The notes below the pieces were generated by a model. The model searched no databases. It saw only the letters and a list, made by a program, of their open reading frames with translations, and was not told the origin of the DNA. Of a DNA stretch of 64,000 nucleotides, positions 54,501 through 63,960 are shown one piece after another (position 1 is the first letter of the stretch; every line of letters starts with the position of its first letter). Both the position numbers and the translations under genes were made by a program. The stretch is taken from positions 83,932 to 147,931 of the forward strand of contig JAEWIZ010000020.1 of assembly GCA_023386815.1 (NCBI GenBank), given 5' to 3'. The DNA comes from Bacillota bacterium (GTDB lineage: Bacteria; Bacillota; Clostridia; Lachnospirales; Lachnospiraceae).

Positions 54501-57500
54501 ATTTAGAAGTGTATAAATAAATTCCTCATAGTCTGTCGGATCAATCCATGTGGTTCCGATCCGCACATCAATTTCAGAAGCATCGATGTCTACCGGCTGA
54601 ACCTGTTCTAAAGCTATCACATTGCTTTGAAACAGTTCTGGATTCTCTTTTGCCATTGCGTTTGCCACCCGAAGTTTATCCCTTACATTTCCAGAGAGGT
54701 ATTCATCTGCCGTCTCCCAGCCCGCATCTGGATTGTTCTTATTGAAACCGCTGGGATTTAGATAAATTAATCCTGATAACTCCTCGATCATCACCATTCT
54801 CTCAACCTCTGTCTGTGCCTGACTCGAAAGAGTTACCTCTTCTCCTGACTTCTCTTTCAGCTCACCAAGTTCTTTACTAATATCCGGATGATAAATGCTT
54901 AACATATACGGAATATTTACCGTACCAAATTCATTCATAGATATGTTCAATGCTTCCACTGCTGTCTCTACCCGCTCTATGGTAACTTTGGCTTTAATTG
55001 TCTGTTTATAAAACATATCTGCTTTCTTTACTACACCTTCTTCATTAACTTCCTCTAAGGAGCAAAGAAGCGGATAATCACTATCATCTCGAAAAGCCCT
55101 ACTATTAGCCTGATCTGTTATATACCCATACTTCTCTACAAACTGATCGTAAACTTCATTTAAACTATGTTGCTTCTCTGTCAGTTCCTCCTCGCTACAT
55201 CCGACCGTCTGGATCTCAATCAGCTCCCTCGTAATACCTCGGATGGTATCCATCTGCCTAATTCTGTTCTCTATATTTTCTGATACCTCCCTTCGATACA
55301 TCAGGGAGTTCTCACGATAATATAGCTTTCCTTCATAAAAAGTATAGGAAAAATTTCGAACATCCGGATTGGCTGGTATGATATCCTCTGGTTGCTCGGC
55401 TTCCTCTTCCATCCGCTCAAAATCTGTCATCTGAGCCTTTATGCGTCCTAGTGCTTCATTTAACGCATGATGTAAGTCGAAATTCTCATCCTCATTGATA
55501 CAGGTGGTATATCTACTGTTCTCCCCAAATATTCGGTTATCATATACCATGTGTCCAAGAACCATCTCTGGATGACTGGAAAAATATGAATTCACTGCAA
55601 TTCCATCTTGCGTATAGCCCAGATGCACCCAATCCGGCTCGATATCCATCTTTCTCTCCCTCTTTTGTAGGAATATGATATCACTGGTAACCTCTGTTCC
55701 CGCATTTTCCTTAAATGCAGTATTGGGAAGTCTAACTGCACCAATCAGCTCTGCCCTCTGTGCAAGATATTTTCTTACGGTTGGATTACTTTTATCTAGC
55801 GTTCCTTTAGTGGTAATAAAAGCTGCAATTCCACCAGGTCTTAACTGATCTAATGCCTTTGCAATAAAGTAATCATGGATACGAAAATTGTATTTATTGT
55901 ACTTTAGATCAAAAAGCTTATAATCACCAAAGGGTACATTACCAATTGCAACTTCAAAAAAATTATCTGGAAATTCGGTATGTTCAAACCCGGAAATACG
56001 GATCGTAGCTTCTTGATATAATTGATTTGCAATCCTCCCTGATATGCTGTCAACCTCTACTCCGTACAGACTACTCTTCTGTAAAGATACGGGAATACTT
56101 CCAAAGAAATTTCCTACCCCCATGGAGGGCTCTAATACATTGCCACCTCGAAATCCAAACTGATAAAGAGCATCATACATGGACCTTGCTATTTCAGGAG
56201 ACGTGTAGAATGCATTATTGACTGTTGCTCTGGCTGAATCGTATTCCTCTTTGGTAAGCAACTCTTTCAGTTTTGCATACTCTTTCTTCCAGGAAGTATT
56301 GCGTTCATCAAAGGCTTCCGACAAGCCTCCCCAGCCTACATAATAAGATAAGCTATTCTGTTCATCAGGAGTAGCAAGCCGATGTTCTGCTTCAATCTCT
56401 TTCAAGGTTTCAATGGCTTTTACATTCCACTCATATCTGGTCTTTGCTCCTCCCTTTGGCAGTTCCCAAAGGTTATACTGAAAATTCTGCTTTGGGACTG
56501 GTGGTTTCTGCTTTTCCTCCAGTTCCTTAACTTTATCAATAAAGTCCTGATAGATTACATTCTTATCCTCATACGGTGTAGTATCCCATAACTGCTTGAA
56601 GTTTTCTTCTTGTTCTGTAGTGGAGAACTCCTCCACCGTAATCATATACTTCATGGCTTCATAAAGCTGTTCAAAAGTAACATCCTCGGTATGACGCTCT
56701 AAATCAGAACATTTATAATTAACTCGTATTCCTGATATTCTCTGTTCATACTCAACCAAACCGAATTGGTTATTGGCATAGGCTTTGGTTTGTTCCTTAC
56801 CTGTATGGTTTACAATTCTATTGAGAAACCTTAATTTGTCTTCTAATAAGAGCTGACTTTCATATACCATCTTTAAGAATGGTGTATAAGGCTTTATAGA
56901 AGAGCAATCTCTAAGATATATTTCAACAGCATCCCATAAATCCTTTTCCATTGCAACATCCGATTCTGTTGTATCACGCTCTTTTGTTTCAAGGATAGTA
57001 GACTGATCAAAATTAAGGATATTGTCAGAATTCTGCAAAGCTTCATATCGTTCATCCGCTCTTCTTCGATCCTCTTCTAGAATAGCATCAATTTCATCAT
57101 CAGAAAGTTTTTCATGCTCGTGCTGATTTTCCGCCTGATACTCTGCTTTTAACTCTGATTGGAATTCATCCCATTCACCATTCTCGATTTCATCAAGCAA
57201 TCCTACAGACGACGGATGGTTGTCGTCACTATAGTCCATATTATTAGCCAGATTAGTGTCAGAGTTATCCGTAGGTCTAGGAACGTTTTGATCATGAATG
57301 GAGTAATATTCTCCTGTGAGGATAAGGGCTCCTATCTCACGTTCAATATTCTTCCAGGATAGATAGCCCTCCTTCTCTCCTTCCGCATCCCTCCATCGAA
57401 ATCGAAGTCCTTGAGATTTAAATGTATCATAGCCATGCAGACCATAATCTTCAATTGGCCATCCTGCTCCGCCTATACCATATTCTTTCCTAATTCGTTT

Positions 57501-58997
57501 GGCTCGCTCGTCGGCATTTCCGATATTCTGATACAACTCAAATACCCTCTGTTTTCCACCCTGAAAACCGGTTCCACGAAGTAACGTCTGAACAATATAT
57601 TCATGGGGTACTGCTAATTCTTTCTTAGGTTCTATATAGGTGTACTTAAATCCAAGCTGATTCTGGTTTTCGTTTCGTCCTACAGTATTTCCCTTTGATG
57701 TATTTCCGGTAGTGGTTAAATGAGCATTAACATCTCCTTGGTTCATTTCTTCCCCAGAAAAAAAGGAAGCCTGATATACAGCTTCCTCATACTTACCAAA
57801 TGAATTAATCTCATCTAGTTCTTTATTCAATTTTTCATCATTATCTTCTAATGGAACTTGTAGACGATTCTGTGAAGCACGATCTCTTCTGCCTGCATCT
57901 TCGCCTGTTCCCTTAATTTCCACATCTCCATGGTTGAACTCGAATTCTGTGGTCTGTGGATCTCCAGATAGTCGTTCATCAGCTGATCTAGCAGCTGATT
58001 CGCTTCCTCTTCTACCTCCAACATCTTCTCTGCTAACTTCCCAAAACGGTAAAGTGAGTTGTACCGGCTCGGTTCGTTCTCCTTGAGGTAATTCATTGCC
58101 AGTATCCCGTACTTCCCTAGGTTTGTCAGTCTCACTTCTTTCTCTTCCGGTATCTTGATATCCGGATACAACAGTCCGTCCACTTCGTGGTAAGTAAATG
58201 TCATCTCTGCCATATTGAGTTCTCCTTTCATTCTCCACACTTTTAATAGTTCGATTAAATTGTCTAAGAACACTACAGGAGACATCGCATACAAGAGAAC
58301 CAATACGGTAAACAATTTCTTCATTAGAAAAGTTCACGATCTGACTAAAATCCTGTTCTTGCACGGATAAATCAAATCCACATCTCGTACCAATGGCAAA
58401 CATAATACTGTTATAGAGTATCTGTTCTGCCATACCATCCATTATGGCATTTGGCTCTTGCGTTTTATTATCATAATCCTTAATCACACTACCTGTTAGC
58501 TGCATAAGTTCGGATGTTCGTTCCTCGAAATCCTCTTTTATTATACCTCGAATGTATGTTTGTGTAAAGTGCTTTAAGAAATTCATGAAAGAATCTCTGT
58601 CTGTTCCTGTGTACTGCTCCATCTGTCCATCTGATACCAGATAATCAAGAAAATTCTTAAGCATATCACCTTCTAAATCCCAAGTCAGCTTCTGCGATTT
58701 TCCTGCGGTATCACTAATATCAAAAACATGTCTCATATAAGGTTTTAGCGCTCTTGATGGAAAGATTGCAATTCCTTTACTACCTCTCTTTACAAAACGA
58801 TCTACCTTTTTCCATGTATCATAATCAGCAACTAGCGTAGCACTCGGTCGTTGTGCATATATCATAAGAATGTTGTCAAATTCATATCGATATAGCTGTC
58901 CTATCAGCCGGCATATATCCTTCCATTTTTCTGATGTGGATGTTACATCCGAGATTTGAGTATCATAGATCTGTTTCACCTGATAATCTACACCCAT
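51543..58997 (-). CDS. Giant ICE protein: ArdC-like N-terminus, N6-adenine methylase and SNF2-type helicase
   Basis: 2484 residues. The ArdC/LtrC-like N-terminus (LYRYEFDNILMIYAQRPSAT, GSKGIAIFPSRALKP) is followed by a hydrophilic linker (~225-400) and an N6-adenine methylase with EPSMGVGNFFG near 955 and IGNVPFGDY near 1017. Next is an SF2/SNF2 helicase: Walker A AHCVGAGKSFEMM near 1667, DEAH VDEAHNFKN near 1831, FATGTPISNT, and motif VI QREGRGIRQGN near 2164. It is a hallmark of Tn1549-like ICEs, thought to modify or protect transferred DNA against restriction and assist plasmid-like maintenance. A TnpV gene is nested in another frame of the linker. No disrupting mutation was found. Confidence 0.9.
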   Translation of the reverse strand: MGVDYQVKQIYDTQISDVTSTSEKWKDICRLIGQLYRYEFDNILMIYAQRPSATLVADYDTWKKVDRFVKRGSKGIAIFPSRALKPYMRHVFDISDTAGKSQKLTWDLEGDMLKNFLDYLVSDGQMEQYTGTDRDSFMNFLKHFTQTYIRGIIKEDFEERTSELMQLTGSVIKDYDNKTQEPNAIMDGMAEQILYNSIMFAIGTRCGFDLSVQEQDFSQIVNFSNEEIVYRIGSLVCDVSCSVLRQFNRTIKSVENERRTQYGRDDIYLPRSGRTVVSGYQDTGRERSETDKPREVRDTGNELPQGERTEPVQLTLPFWEVSREDVGGRRGSESAARSADERLSGDPQTTEFEFNHGDVEIKGTGEDAGRRDRASQNRLQVPLEDNDEKLNKELDEINSFGKYEEAVYQASFFSGEEMNQGDVNAHLTTTGNTSKGNTVGRNENQNQLGFKYTYIEPKKELAVPHEYIVQTLLRGTGFQGGKQRVFELYQNIGNADERAKRIRKEYGIGGAGWPIEDYGLHGYDTFKSQGLRFRWRDAEGEKEGYLSWKNIEREIGALILTGEYYSIHDQNVPRPTDNSDTNLANNMDYSDDNHPSSVGLLDEIENGEWDEFQSELKAEYQAENQHEHEKLSDDEIDAILEEDRRRADERYEALQNSDNILNFDQSTILETKERDTTESDVAMEKDLWDAVEIYLRDCSSIKPYTPFLKMVYESQLLLEDKLRFLNRIVNHTGKEQTKAYANNQFGLVEYEQRISGIRVNYKCSDLERHTEDVTFEQLYEAMKYMITVEEFSTTEQEENFKQLWDTTPYEDKNVIYQDFIDKVKELEEKQKPPVPKQNFQYNLWELPKGGAKTRYEWNVKAIETLKEIEAEHRLATPDEQNSLSYYVGWGGLSEAFDERNTSWKKEYAKLKELLTKEEYDSARATVNNAFYTSPEIARSMYDALYQFGFRGGNVLEPSMGVGNFFGSIPVSLQKSSLYGVEVDSISGRIANQLYQEATIRISGFEHTEFPDNFFEVAIGNVPFGDYKLFDLKYNKYNFRIHDYFIAKALDQLRPGGIAAFITTKGTLDKSNPTVRKYLAQRAELIGAVRLPNTAFKENAGTEVTSDIIFLQKRERKMDIEPDWVHLGYTQDGIAVNSYFSSHPEMVLGHMVYDNRIFGENSRYTTCINEDENFDLHHALNEALGRIKAQMTDFERMEEEAEQPEDIIPANPDVRNFSYTFYEGKLYYRENSLMYRREVSENIENRIRQMDTIRGITRELIEIQTVGCSEEELTEKQHSLNEVYDQFVEKYGYITDQANSRAFRDDSDYPLLCSLEEVNEEGVVKKADMFYKQTIKAKVTIERVETAVEALNISMNEFGTVNIPYMLSIYHPDISKELGELKEKSGEEVTLSSQAQTEVERMVMIEELSGLIYLNPSGFNKNNPDAGWETADEYLSGNVRDKLRVANAMAKENPELFQSNVIALEQVQPVDIDASEIDVRIGTTWIDPTDYEEFIYTLLNTPRRARAVRSQYYNSGIQVHLNKLSMEWYIENKSMDKHSVAATKTYGTGRMDAYSIFEETLNLRTVTIRDRVDDGDGKYRYVVNKNETMLAREKQNQIKEAFKEWLFSNSERRAKYVEYYNETFNNIRLREYDGSHLQFPGMNPEIELKPHQKNAIARILMGGNTLLAHCVGAGKSFEMMAACMEQKRLGIANKTVIVVPKPLIGQTASEFLRLYPSANILVATERDFEKSRRKQFVSRIATGDYDCIVMSHSQFEKIPISQERKERMLNQQIDEISYAIDEMKSRNGERWTVKQMESQKKKLEEQLKSLADESRKDDLITFEALGIDSIMVDEAHNFKNLAIFSKMNNVSGISSSGAKKATDMQLKCQYISEINNGRGIVFATGTPISNTMGELYVMQLYLQKESLEQMGIYHFDSWAANFGEVTTVLELTVEGSGFRFKSRFNKFTNLPELMNIFRECADVQTSDMLELNVPKLRDEKYIIVESEPDWYVKQVMEDFVIRAERIRNGLVDPSEDNFLKITHEARLLGTDARLLDKDAPNNPVSKLNRVVDNVAAEYFSSNQDGRIGCQLVFSDIGTPGAGKEFDVYTYVKHELVKRGVPEEEITFIHDAKSDTGSDVLFKEMRTGKKKILLGSTDKCGTGVNVQTHLVAMHHIDCPWKPSSIEQREGRGIRQGNENSEVAIYRYVTKGTFDAYSWALVENKQRFISQIMTSKSVSRTCEDIDEATLSYAEIKAVATGNPLIREKMELDNDVQRLKLLKASYDSQRYTLQDNFLIRFPKLIKAAEEKLSCVREDIRERDKQLITSPEFKITIGNAKFTERVDGGTVMLEAISKCKIGDTHPIGQFKGFNLLVEKNFMGTNYMVLRGKTEYKVELSTSPVGNMVKLENSFNGLPEHEEFLIKKIDQYQRDMEQSKQEYEKPFAHEVELKEKLARQFELNAELDLENSKVADVDLTVVPAKDDDVSNSHVAEKRSNYHIEYEDKRR
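57848..58213 (-). CDS. tnpV: TnpV gene nested in a second frame of the giant methylase-helicase gene
   Basis: 121 residues, the normal TnpV length: MAEMTFTYHEVDGLLYPDIK, IPEEKEVRLTNLGKYGILAM, NYLKENEPSRYNSLYRFGKL, then a C-terminal EIVLHRIVYKF. This follows the PF14198 pattern (YPDL...G.YG...YLKE....Y..LL..GKL...AEEIVL..I). The ATG has a perfect AAAGGAG eight bases upstream, inside the giant gene. The same bases in the giant frame code for its low-complexity linker (about residues 262-383). Both frames look constrained. TnpV's function is unknown, but it travels with mobile elements. Confidence 0.7.
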   Translation of the reverse strand: MAEMTFTYHEVDGLLYPDIKIPEEKEVRLTNLGKYGILAMNYLKENEPSRYNSLYRFGKLAEKMLEVEEEANQLLDQLMNDYLEIHRPQNSSSTMEMWKLREQAKMQAEEIVLHRIVYKFH

Positions 58998-59033
58998 TTC
59001 CTTGCCCCTTTCTCTCCGTATTTTGTGAAATAA

Positions 59034-59408
59034 CTATTTTGACAACTTTGGTTCAAACATGCTTTTATATAGTTCAAACTCCTCTGTATCAAGACTTACT
59101 ACTAACTCAGAATCTATCCCCTTATCATTTGCCATATCCTCGTTGTCTTTTATCTTACGAACAAGACGATATAGGGCATAATTCTCCTTGGTAAAGTGGA
59201 TACCTTCTCGAAAGGTAATTGTATCTTTTTCTAAAATAGTCTGCTTCTTAGCAATCTTTTCCTGAAGCTTCTTGTTAACATCCTTCACTTCCTTGATCCC
59301 AATAATAGCAGCTGCTGTTGTAACACCAGACTTTTCCCATTCCTTATGAAGCTCTTCGATCAAGAACTCCATATTCTCCATAATCTCATTTGTCAGTTCT
59401 TTGCTCAT
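59034..59408 (-). CDS. Small conserved-type ICE hypothetical protein
   Basis: 124 residues, mostly helical and charged: NIEFLIEELHKEWEK-like N-terminus, EVKDVNKKLQEKIAKKQTIL, then ENYALYRLVRKIKDNEDMAN. GGAGG lies eight bases before the ATG. It is followed by the giant gene on the same strand. Placement between NlpC/P60 and giant helicase is usual for ICE accessory proteins; function unknown. Confidence 0.55.
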   Translation of the reverse strand: MSKELTNEIMENMEFLIEELHKEWEKSGVTTAAAIIGIKEVKDVNKKLQEKIAKKQTILEKDTITFREGIHFTKENYALYRLVRKIKDNEDMANDKGIDSELVVSLDTEEFELYKSMFEPKLSK

Positions 59409-59516
59409 ATACTTGTCCTCCAGATTAACTTGATTTCATTTCGTTTTGTTTCATTGACAGAAAATCAACACCTGGCAATCCTCTGGGTACAAAATGATTT
59501 TCTGTTCATAATACAG

Positions 59517-59615
59517 TTACATAGTCTTATCAATGGCTTTCCCAAGGGTTTCTGCTTCTATCTTCCCTACCCGGGAAAGCATTTCTCTAATCTCTATTTC
59601 AAATTCTTTAATCAA
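59517..59615 (-). CDS. 32-residue peptide coupled to the previous gene
   Basis: A TTG directly follows the TAG of the upstream gene (KVR-TAG-TTG), with AAGGTAAGG as the ribosome site. Product: MIKEFEIEIREMLSRVGKIE then AETLGKAIDKTM, an amphipathic helix. It is too short to classify. Confidence 0.4.
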   Translation of the reverse strand: MIKEFEIEIREMLSRVGKIEAETLGKAIDKTM

Positions 59616-60297
59616 CTACCTTACCTTCGCTTTCTTAGCAGGCTGACGATCTAGAAATCCTCTATCATACATCCCCTCAACCAGATTTTTCTGAAACACC
59701 TCATCTATACCTGTCTGAAATTCGTTATACATACTATTGCTTGCCGCCTCCCTAACTTCCTGAGATACTAACGGGCTGTAAATAATCTTCTGATAAAAAC
59801 AATACCTCTCCATTAGCTCACATCGGAAATCCTTCAAACTCTCCATTTTCTTAGGTGTCCCGTATTTTTCTCTGATTTCCTTAAAATCAATGGTAGACGG
59901 AGTTTGTGAATAATAAATTCCATGTCCCCATTCAATGCCATACAGCATATTATCTATACTCGGTTCTTCTCCCTTAGGAAAACGAACATAAAGGGAAACC
60001 CCTATCGCCACAACAAACTCTCCGCTTCTATCATTCAGCAGAAGAAGATTATTTTCCGAAAGCTTTTCTAGAACAATACCTTACAATCATGGAATGACCA
60101 GATGAGAGAAACACTTCACTCCAATGTCTGGAGTTATTTAGACTCATTCCTAAATCCATAATTGCATCTGCCACTTCTGACTTTGTTTCCAATACCTGTG
60201 ACACAAGAAGTTGCTTATAATCTTCGTAAGTGGATAGAAAATTTGTTTCTTTCCCTCTTCCGTTCTCCGTTGATAAAATCATCTCATTTACTCGCAT
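59616..60297 (-). pseudogene. ICE hypothetical protein, one gene split by a frameshift
   Basis: The first part (from ATG 60297, GGAGGAG site) reads LSTENGRGKETNFLSTYEDY ... HWSEVFLSSGHSMIVRYC. The second, one base out of phase, reads GIVLEKLSENNLLLLNDRSG, VAIGVSLYVRFPKGEEPSID, GTPKKMESLKDFRCELMERY and ends RQPAKKAKVR. Both frames meet near 60078 with no start signal for the second, so a single gene of about 226 codons with one frameshift is the simplest reading. Family unknown; it lies in the ICE transfer operon. Confidence 0.55.
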
Positions 60298-60451
60298 ATA
60301 TCTCCTCCCTCGTCCGTAGATATACTATTTTATTTCTACGGTTCACGTATTCGTTTGCATTTTGCTAACAAGCTTGCAAATGCTCACTTTGTATTTAGGC
60401 AAAATAAAAAAGCGTAAACCTTAATGGCTCCGCTCAATCCGCTTTCACTAT

Positions 60452-62308
60452 TTATGGTCTTCCTATCATTACAATGCTACCTCGACTTTGTATCTCACGA
60501 TACACAACTCCAATTCTTGTATTAGCAGCTTCCACAACCTTTCCATTTCCCACATACACAGCAACATGGCTGATATTTCGATATCTTCCATTCTTACAAT
60601 AACTGTAGAATATCAGATCTCCTGGTTGCATTTCCTCATAGGAAACTGTCTTTCCAGCCTCTTCTAAGCCCTGCCCTTCCGCTGCCGCTGTGGTTGCTCC
60701 ACCAAAACTGATATCCTTGCCTGCGGCTCTCCACGAATAATAGACGAGGGAACTGCAATCATAATAACTACCACTATCTCGATAATCCTGGCTATAAGGA
60801 TATCCAACCTTAGAAAGTGCAAAGGAAATTGCTTGTTTTGCTTGCTGGTTCGTTATTCCTCCCACAATCTCTGTAATCTGACTGGAAGATAATTCTGATA
60901 CCGGATTACCTCCACCGTTTTCCAATGCTTCGCCTGAATCTCCTAATAGAGCATGGTTTTCTGGTTTCATAATTTCTTCTAACATCTCAATCTCATCGGA
61001 AGAAAAGTGATAAATACTAATCATATCCCGATATGATTTCAGGCTCACATTAACATGCACAGTAGTCAAAGTGGTAGTTGAACCATCCTCATTATCATGG
61101 GTTTCCGTTTCTACGGAAGTTGTATAAGAACACATATCATCAAAGATACCTTGTAGTCTTGCTTTTGATGTATCATTCATAATGGTTGCGGTATCTCCAA
61201 CTCCGAACTTCACCATATAAACTACCATTACGTCATAATAATTGGACGGAAGCGCAGCTGATCCTTCATAGTTTACATACACTACATCTCCATTATCATA
61301 ACCTGTATGAGCAGATGCCAGTGCATTTATGGTGCGATTAAAATCAGCTTCATACTCTCTGGTTACTGACATAACCGTCTCCCCGTCTTCTAAGGATGGA
61401 AAGAAGATAGCAAAGGGTGAATTGTATATGACTGCAACAACTGCTACTACTGGAATACATGCCACTGCAATAAGAAGAAAAAAGCCAAGCATCGATCCTA
61501 GAAGTGAAGTTATTGCTTTCTTTACTAGGATCATTGCTTGGCTGGATATGAGGTCTTTCGCAAGTTTAGAAATACTGTCATTCTGCTTATCCTCTGCCTT
61601 CATCTTATCTAGAAAGAACTTAAGCTTACGGTTCCTGTTAGCTAAGGCAGCATCCAATTTGTTTAGTTTATCTCCCGCTTTTATTCGGACCCTCTTATCT
61701 AACGTTACTCTTGCCATATCACCACCGACTACTCGAACCGTGCTACGCTTTGCTCTAGTACTTGCCTTAGTAACGTTTTCTGCAGTCCTTTTTCTAGCTT
61801 TATTCATAGCTGATTTGACTGTTTCAGCAGGGTCTTGTGTCGACTGGCTTTTCATAACCTTCTTACCAACCTGCACTTTCTTAAGCTTACGTATTCTATC
61901 TGTAAGACTCCGTTGCCGAAATAAATCTGCACCTTTTGAAGCAGTACCCGTGATAGTTCTTGAAGTAGCATATGCAATTGCTGTTGCCTTTTGAATTTCT
62001 TCTCCACCATCCATTTGATCTGTTACAGTCTTAGCTGTGGCAGCGCCGGCAAGCTTAATGCTCCCTTTCTTTAATTTGATGGATTTATTCCAGTCTGTTG
62101 GTGCTGTATCACTTCTTCGATATCTTATTTTACCAGTTGGGTTTTTATTATGTTTTTCATGCAAATTGTCTTGCATATTTGGACCACTGCTGAAAGTGTT
62201 GTTATTGTTAGCTTTCGCCTGCGCTTCCTTTGACCCATGAAGGTGTAACTTAGGTTCTTCTTTGGTATGGATGACCATGGGTTTTTCATCAACTTTTTTA
62301 ATGTTCAG
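60452..62308 (-). CDS. NlpC/P60 cell-wall hydrolase of the conjugation apparatus
   Basis: 618 residues. A basic, low-complexity N-terminal ~270 residues is followed by a membrane span (MLGFFLLIAVACIPVVAVVA) near 285-310, an extracellular VirB8/CwlT-like middle, and a C-terminal NlpC/P60 domain with the catalytic Cys in YDCSSLVYYSW and His in ISHVAVYVG. It opens the peptidoglycan for the transfer channel, as CwlT/CD1107-type proteins do. The start is set at a CTG (MNIKKVDEKPMVIHT) with GGAGG eight bases before; longer frames to 62338 have no site. Confidence 0.85.
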   Translation of the reverse strand: MNIKKVDEKPMVIHTKEEPKLHLHGSKEAQAKANNNNTFSSGPNMQDNLHEKHNKNPTGKIRYRRSDTAPTDWNKSIKLKKGSIKLAGAATAKTVTDQMDGGEEIQKATAIAYATSRTITGTASKGADLFRQRSLTDRIRKLKKVQVGKKVMKSQSTQDPAETVKSAMNKARKRTAENVTKASTRAKRSTVRVVGGDMARVTLDKRVRIKAGDKLNKLDAALANRNRKLKFFLDKMKAEDKQNDSISKLAKDLISSQAMILVKKAITSLLGSMLGFFLLIAVACIPVVAVVAVIYNSPFAIFFPSLEDGETVMSVTREYEADFNRTINALASAHTGYDNGDVVYVNYEGSAALPSNYYDVMVVYMVKFGVGDTATIMNDTSKARLQGIFDDMCSYTTSVETETHDNEDGSTTTLTTVHVNVSLKSYRDMISIYHFSSDEIEMLEEIMKPENHALLGDSGEALENGGGNPVSELSSSQITEIVGGITNQQAKQAISFALSKVGYPYSQDYRDSGSYYDCSSLVYYSWRAAGKDISFGGATTAAAEGQGLEEAGKTVSYEEMQPGDLIFYSYCKNGRYRNISHVAVYVGNGKVVEAANTRIGVVYREIQSRGSIVMIGRP

Positions 62309-62505
62309 TTTTCTCACCTCCAAATATAAAAATGCCACTATGAAGTTTTAGGCTCCACGGTAGCATCTCTTTCAAATAATAAATTATAAATCGAAACGAA
62401 ATCATTCTGTTTGACGACTATTTGGAATTTATAGGATAATTTCAGCACAAAGTTATGAAATATAGTGAATATTCATCAACTTGGGATTTGTCCATAATTA
62501 TAAAT

Positions 62506-63690
62506 TCAATCAGTTGAAGACTTTTCTTTCCAGATGGTGTAGAGCTTATCTTCTGAATCTACAATCGAGAACTCCTCAATATTATTACCAGTAAAATGGC
62601 AATCAACATAACGGTTATCAGCTATTTCATAATAGCAATCATAGCCCAAATGCTCATCAATATTGGGCAAACCAATTTCCTGTTCCAATTGAGCCAGACT
62701 GTGGCTTCGCTTTACAAATTCTTTGAAAAAATCTTCTGAAAGTTCTCTTTTAACTGATCTATAATAACGATACTCGCCCATTACCTTATGAATGTCAGGC
62801 GCCATCCAAAGAGTATCTAGATTATCTTTCTCGTCAGAGATATAAATAGCTACAATAGAGTTAGGCTTATTAACATAGCCAGATGAATCTAGTGGTCGAA
62901 CATCATTGATTACATCCTCCACCTTACATACAGCAAATAAGCCGTTATCAAGCTCGTAATAATAATATGCATAAACCGTCCATGAACAATTTGGTTTACC
63001 AATTACGGAAACAAAGTTATCGAAATCATCATTCTGATCTGCAACTGCCCTAAGCTGCTCCGCGGTAAGTTTTCTGTCATAATGAGTATACTTCCAAGAC
63101 CTGCCTTCAATCCACCTGATATCGTCACGTTGTTCTACAGAGTCTTGATAATATAGCCCTGGTCCGTCATCCTCTTCATTATAAGCAGCAAAATATTGGC
63201 TGTTTTGTGCTTCCTCCGTATCGAATTCCAATATGTGTATACCCTCATTATCTTTATTGAAATCGTCTTTTGAGTACATCATCATACTGACATAATAACG
63301 CACACCACTGGCTGTGATAATTATATCTTCGCCCCCATCACTTAACTCAGTCTTCCGCCTACCATACTCAGTTGATTCACTGACATAAAGCTGAAGATCA
63401 ATATGCTCGATTTTCGATGGACCTTTATATACTTGAAAAAAGTTATCGATTTGATTGTCAAGATTAGGGTTCGTTTCAATGGTAGAGACGGCAAAGAGAT
63501 CTTTCAGCCCTTCTTTATCCCCACTATCTATTGCCGCAAGTACTTTGTTCAACATATCTTGAAAGGCTTTGTCATCACGGCTAGTTTCAAAATCCAACCT
63601 TATCAATCGTGAGCAACCAGACAATATGCTAAAAGACATTATTAGAATAAAAACAGTGATAAAACATTTAATAACTATACCCTTTTTCAT
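62506..63690 (-). CDS. DUF5104-containing lipoprotein
   Basis: 394 residues. Lipoprotein signal MKKGIVIKCFITVFILIM with lipobox ILSGC. The DUF5104-type domain follows (ALKDLFAVS-like helix, IDNFFQVYKGPSKIEHIDL, YGRRKTELSD, ITASGVRYYVSM). The ~200-residue C-terminal part contains SVIGKPNCSWTVYAYYYYEL and is unassigned. It is anchored outside the membrane. ATG 63690 is used because the longer 63813 frame lies in an AT-rich leader. Its role in the ICE is unknown and it may be cargo. Confidence 0.65.
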   Translation of the reverse strand: MKKGIVIKCFITVFILIMSFSILSGCSRLIRLDFETSRDDKAFQDMLNKVLAAIDSGDKEGLKDLFAVSTIETNPNLDNQIDNFFQVYKGPSKIEHIDLQLYVSESTEYGRRKTELSDGGEDIIITASGVRYYVSMMMYSKDDFNKDNEGIHILEFDTEEAQNSQYFAAYNEEDDGPGLYYQDSVEQRDDIRWIEGRSWKYTHYDRKLTAEQLRAVADQNDDFDNFVSVIGKPNCSWTVYAYYYYELDNGLFAVCKVEDVINDVRPLDSSGYVNKPNSIVAIYISDEKDNLDTLWMAPDIHKVMGEYRYYRSVKRELSEDFFKEFVKRSHSLAQLEQEIGLPNIDEHLGYDCYYEIADNRYVDCHFTGNNIEEFSIVDSEDKLYTIWKEKSSTD

Positions 63691-63896
63691 GTAATTATAC
63701 CTTTCTAACAATATATAAATAATGTTCACTTCCAAATTATCCATAGTAGCGAGCTCTTTAACTAGCGCTACAAACTCTTGTTCAATTGCACATCCATTTT
63801 TTAATACTATCATATCACCTACCTATAATCCACCACTTTTCTATACTACTCTATTCCTTTCTTCTCCTCCGCAATCTCATTTATCCAAACCTTAAT

Positions 63897-63960
63897 AAAA
63901 TCCAAACCTTTGTTATAATTGGTGGAATTCAATGGATTGACAATTAAAGGTTTGGATTTT
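63897..63960. repeat. 15-bp inverted repeat with a third direct copy at the window edge
   Basis: AAAATCCAAACCTTT (63897-63911) pairs with AAAGGTTTGGATTTT (63946-63960), and ATCCAAACCTT also occurs at 63883-63893. A minus-strand frame through it (KSKPLIVNPLNSTNYNKGLD, then FIKVWINEIAEEKKGIE) looks like the end of a lost gene, so the repeat may be an insertion scar. Nothing else is seen from 63814 to 64000. Confidence 0.45.

Noticed and set aside
61329..61994. 221-codon plus-strand ORF
   Set aside because: It is antisense to the NlpC/P60 gene, which has clear motifs; there is no start signal.
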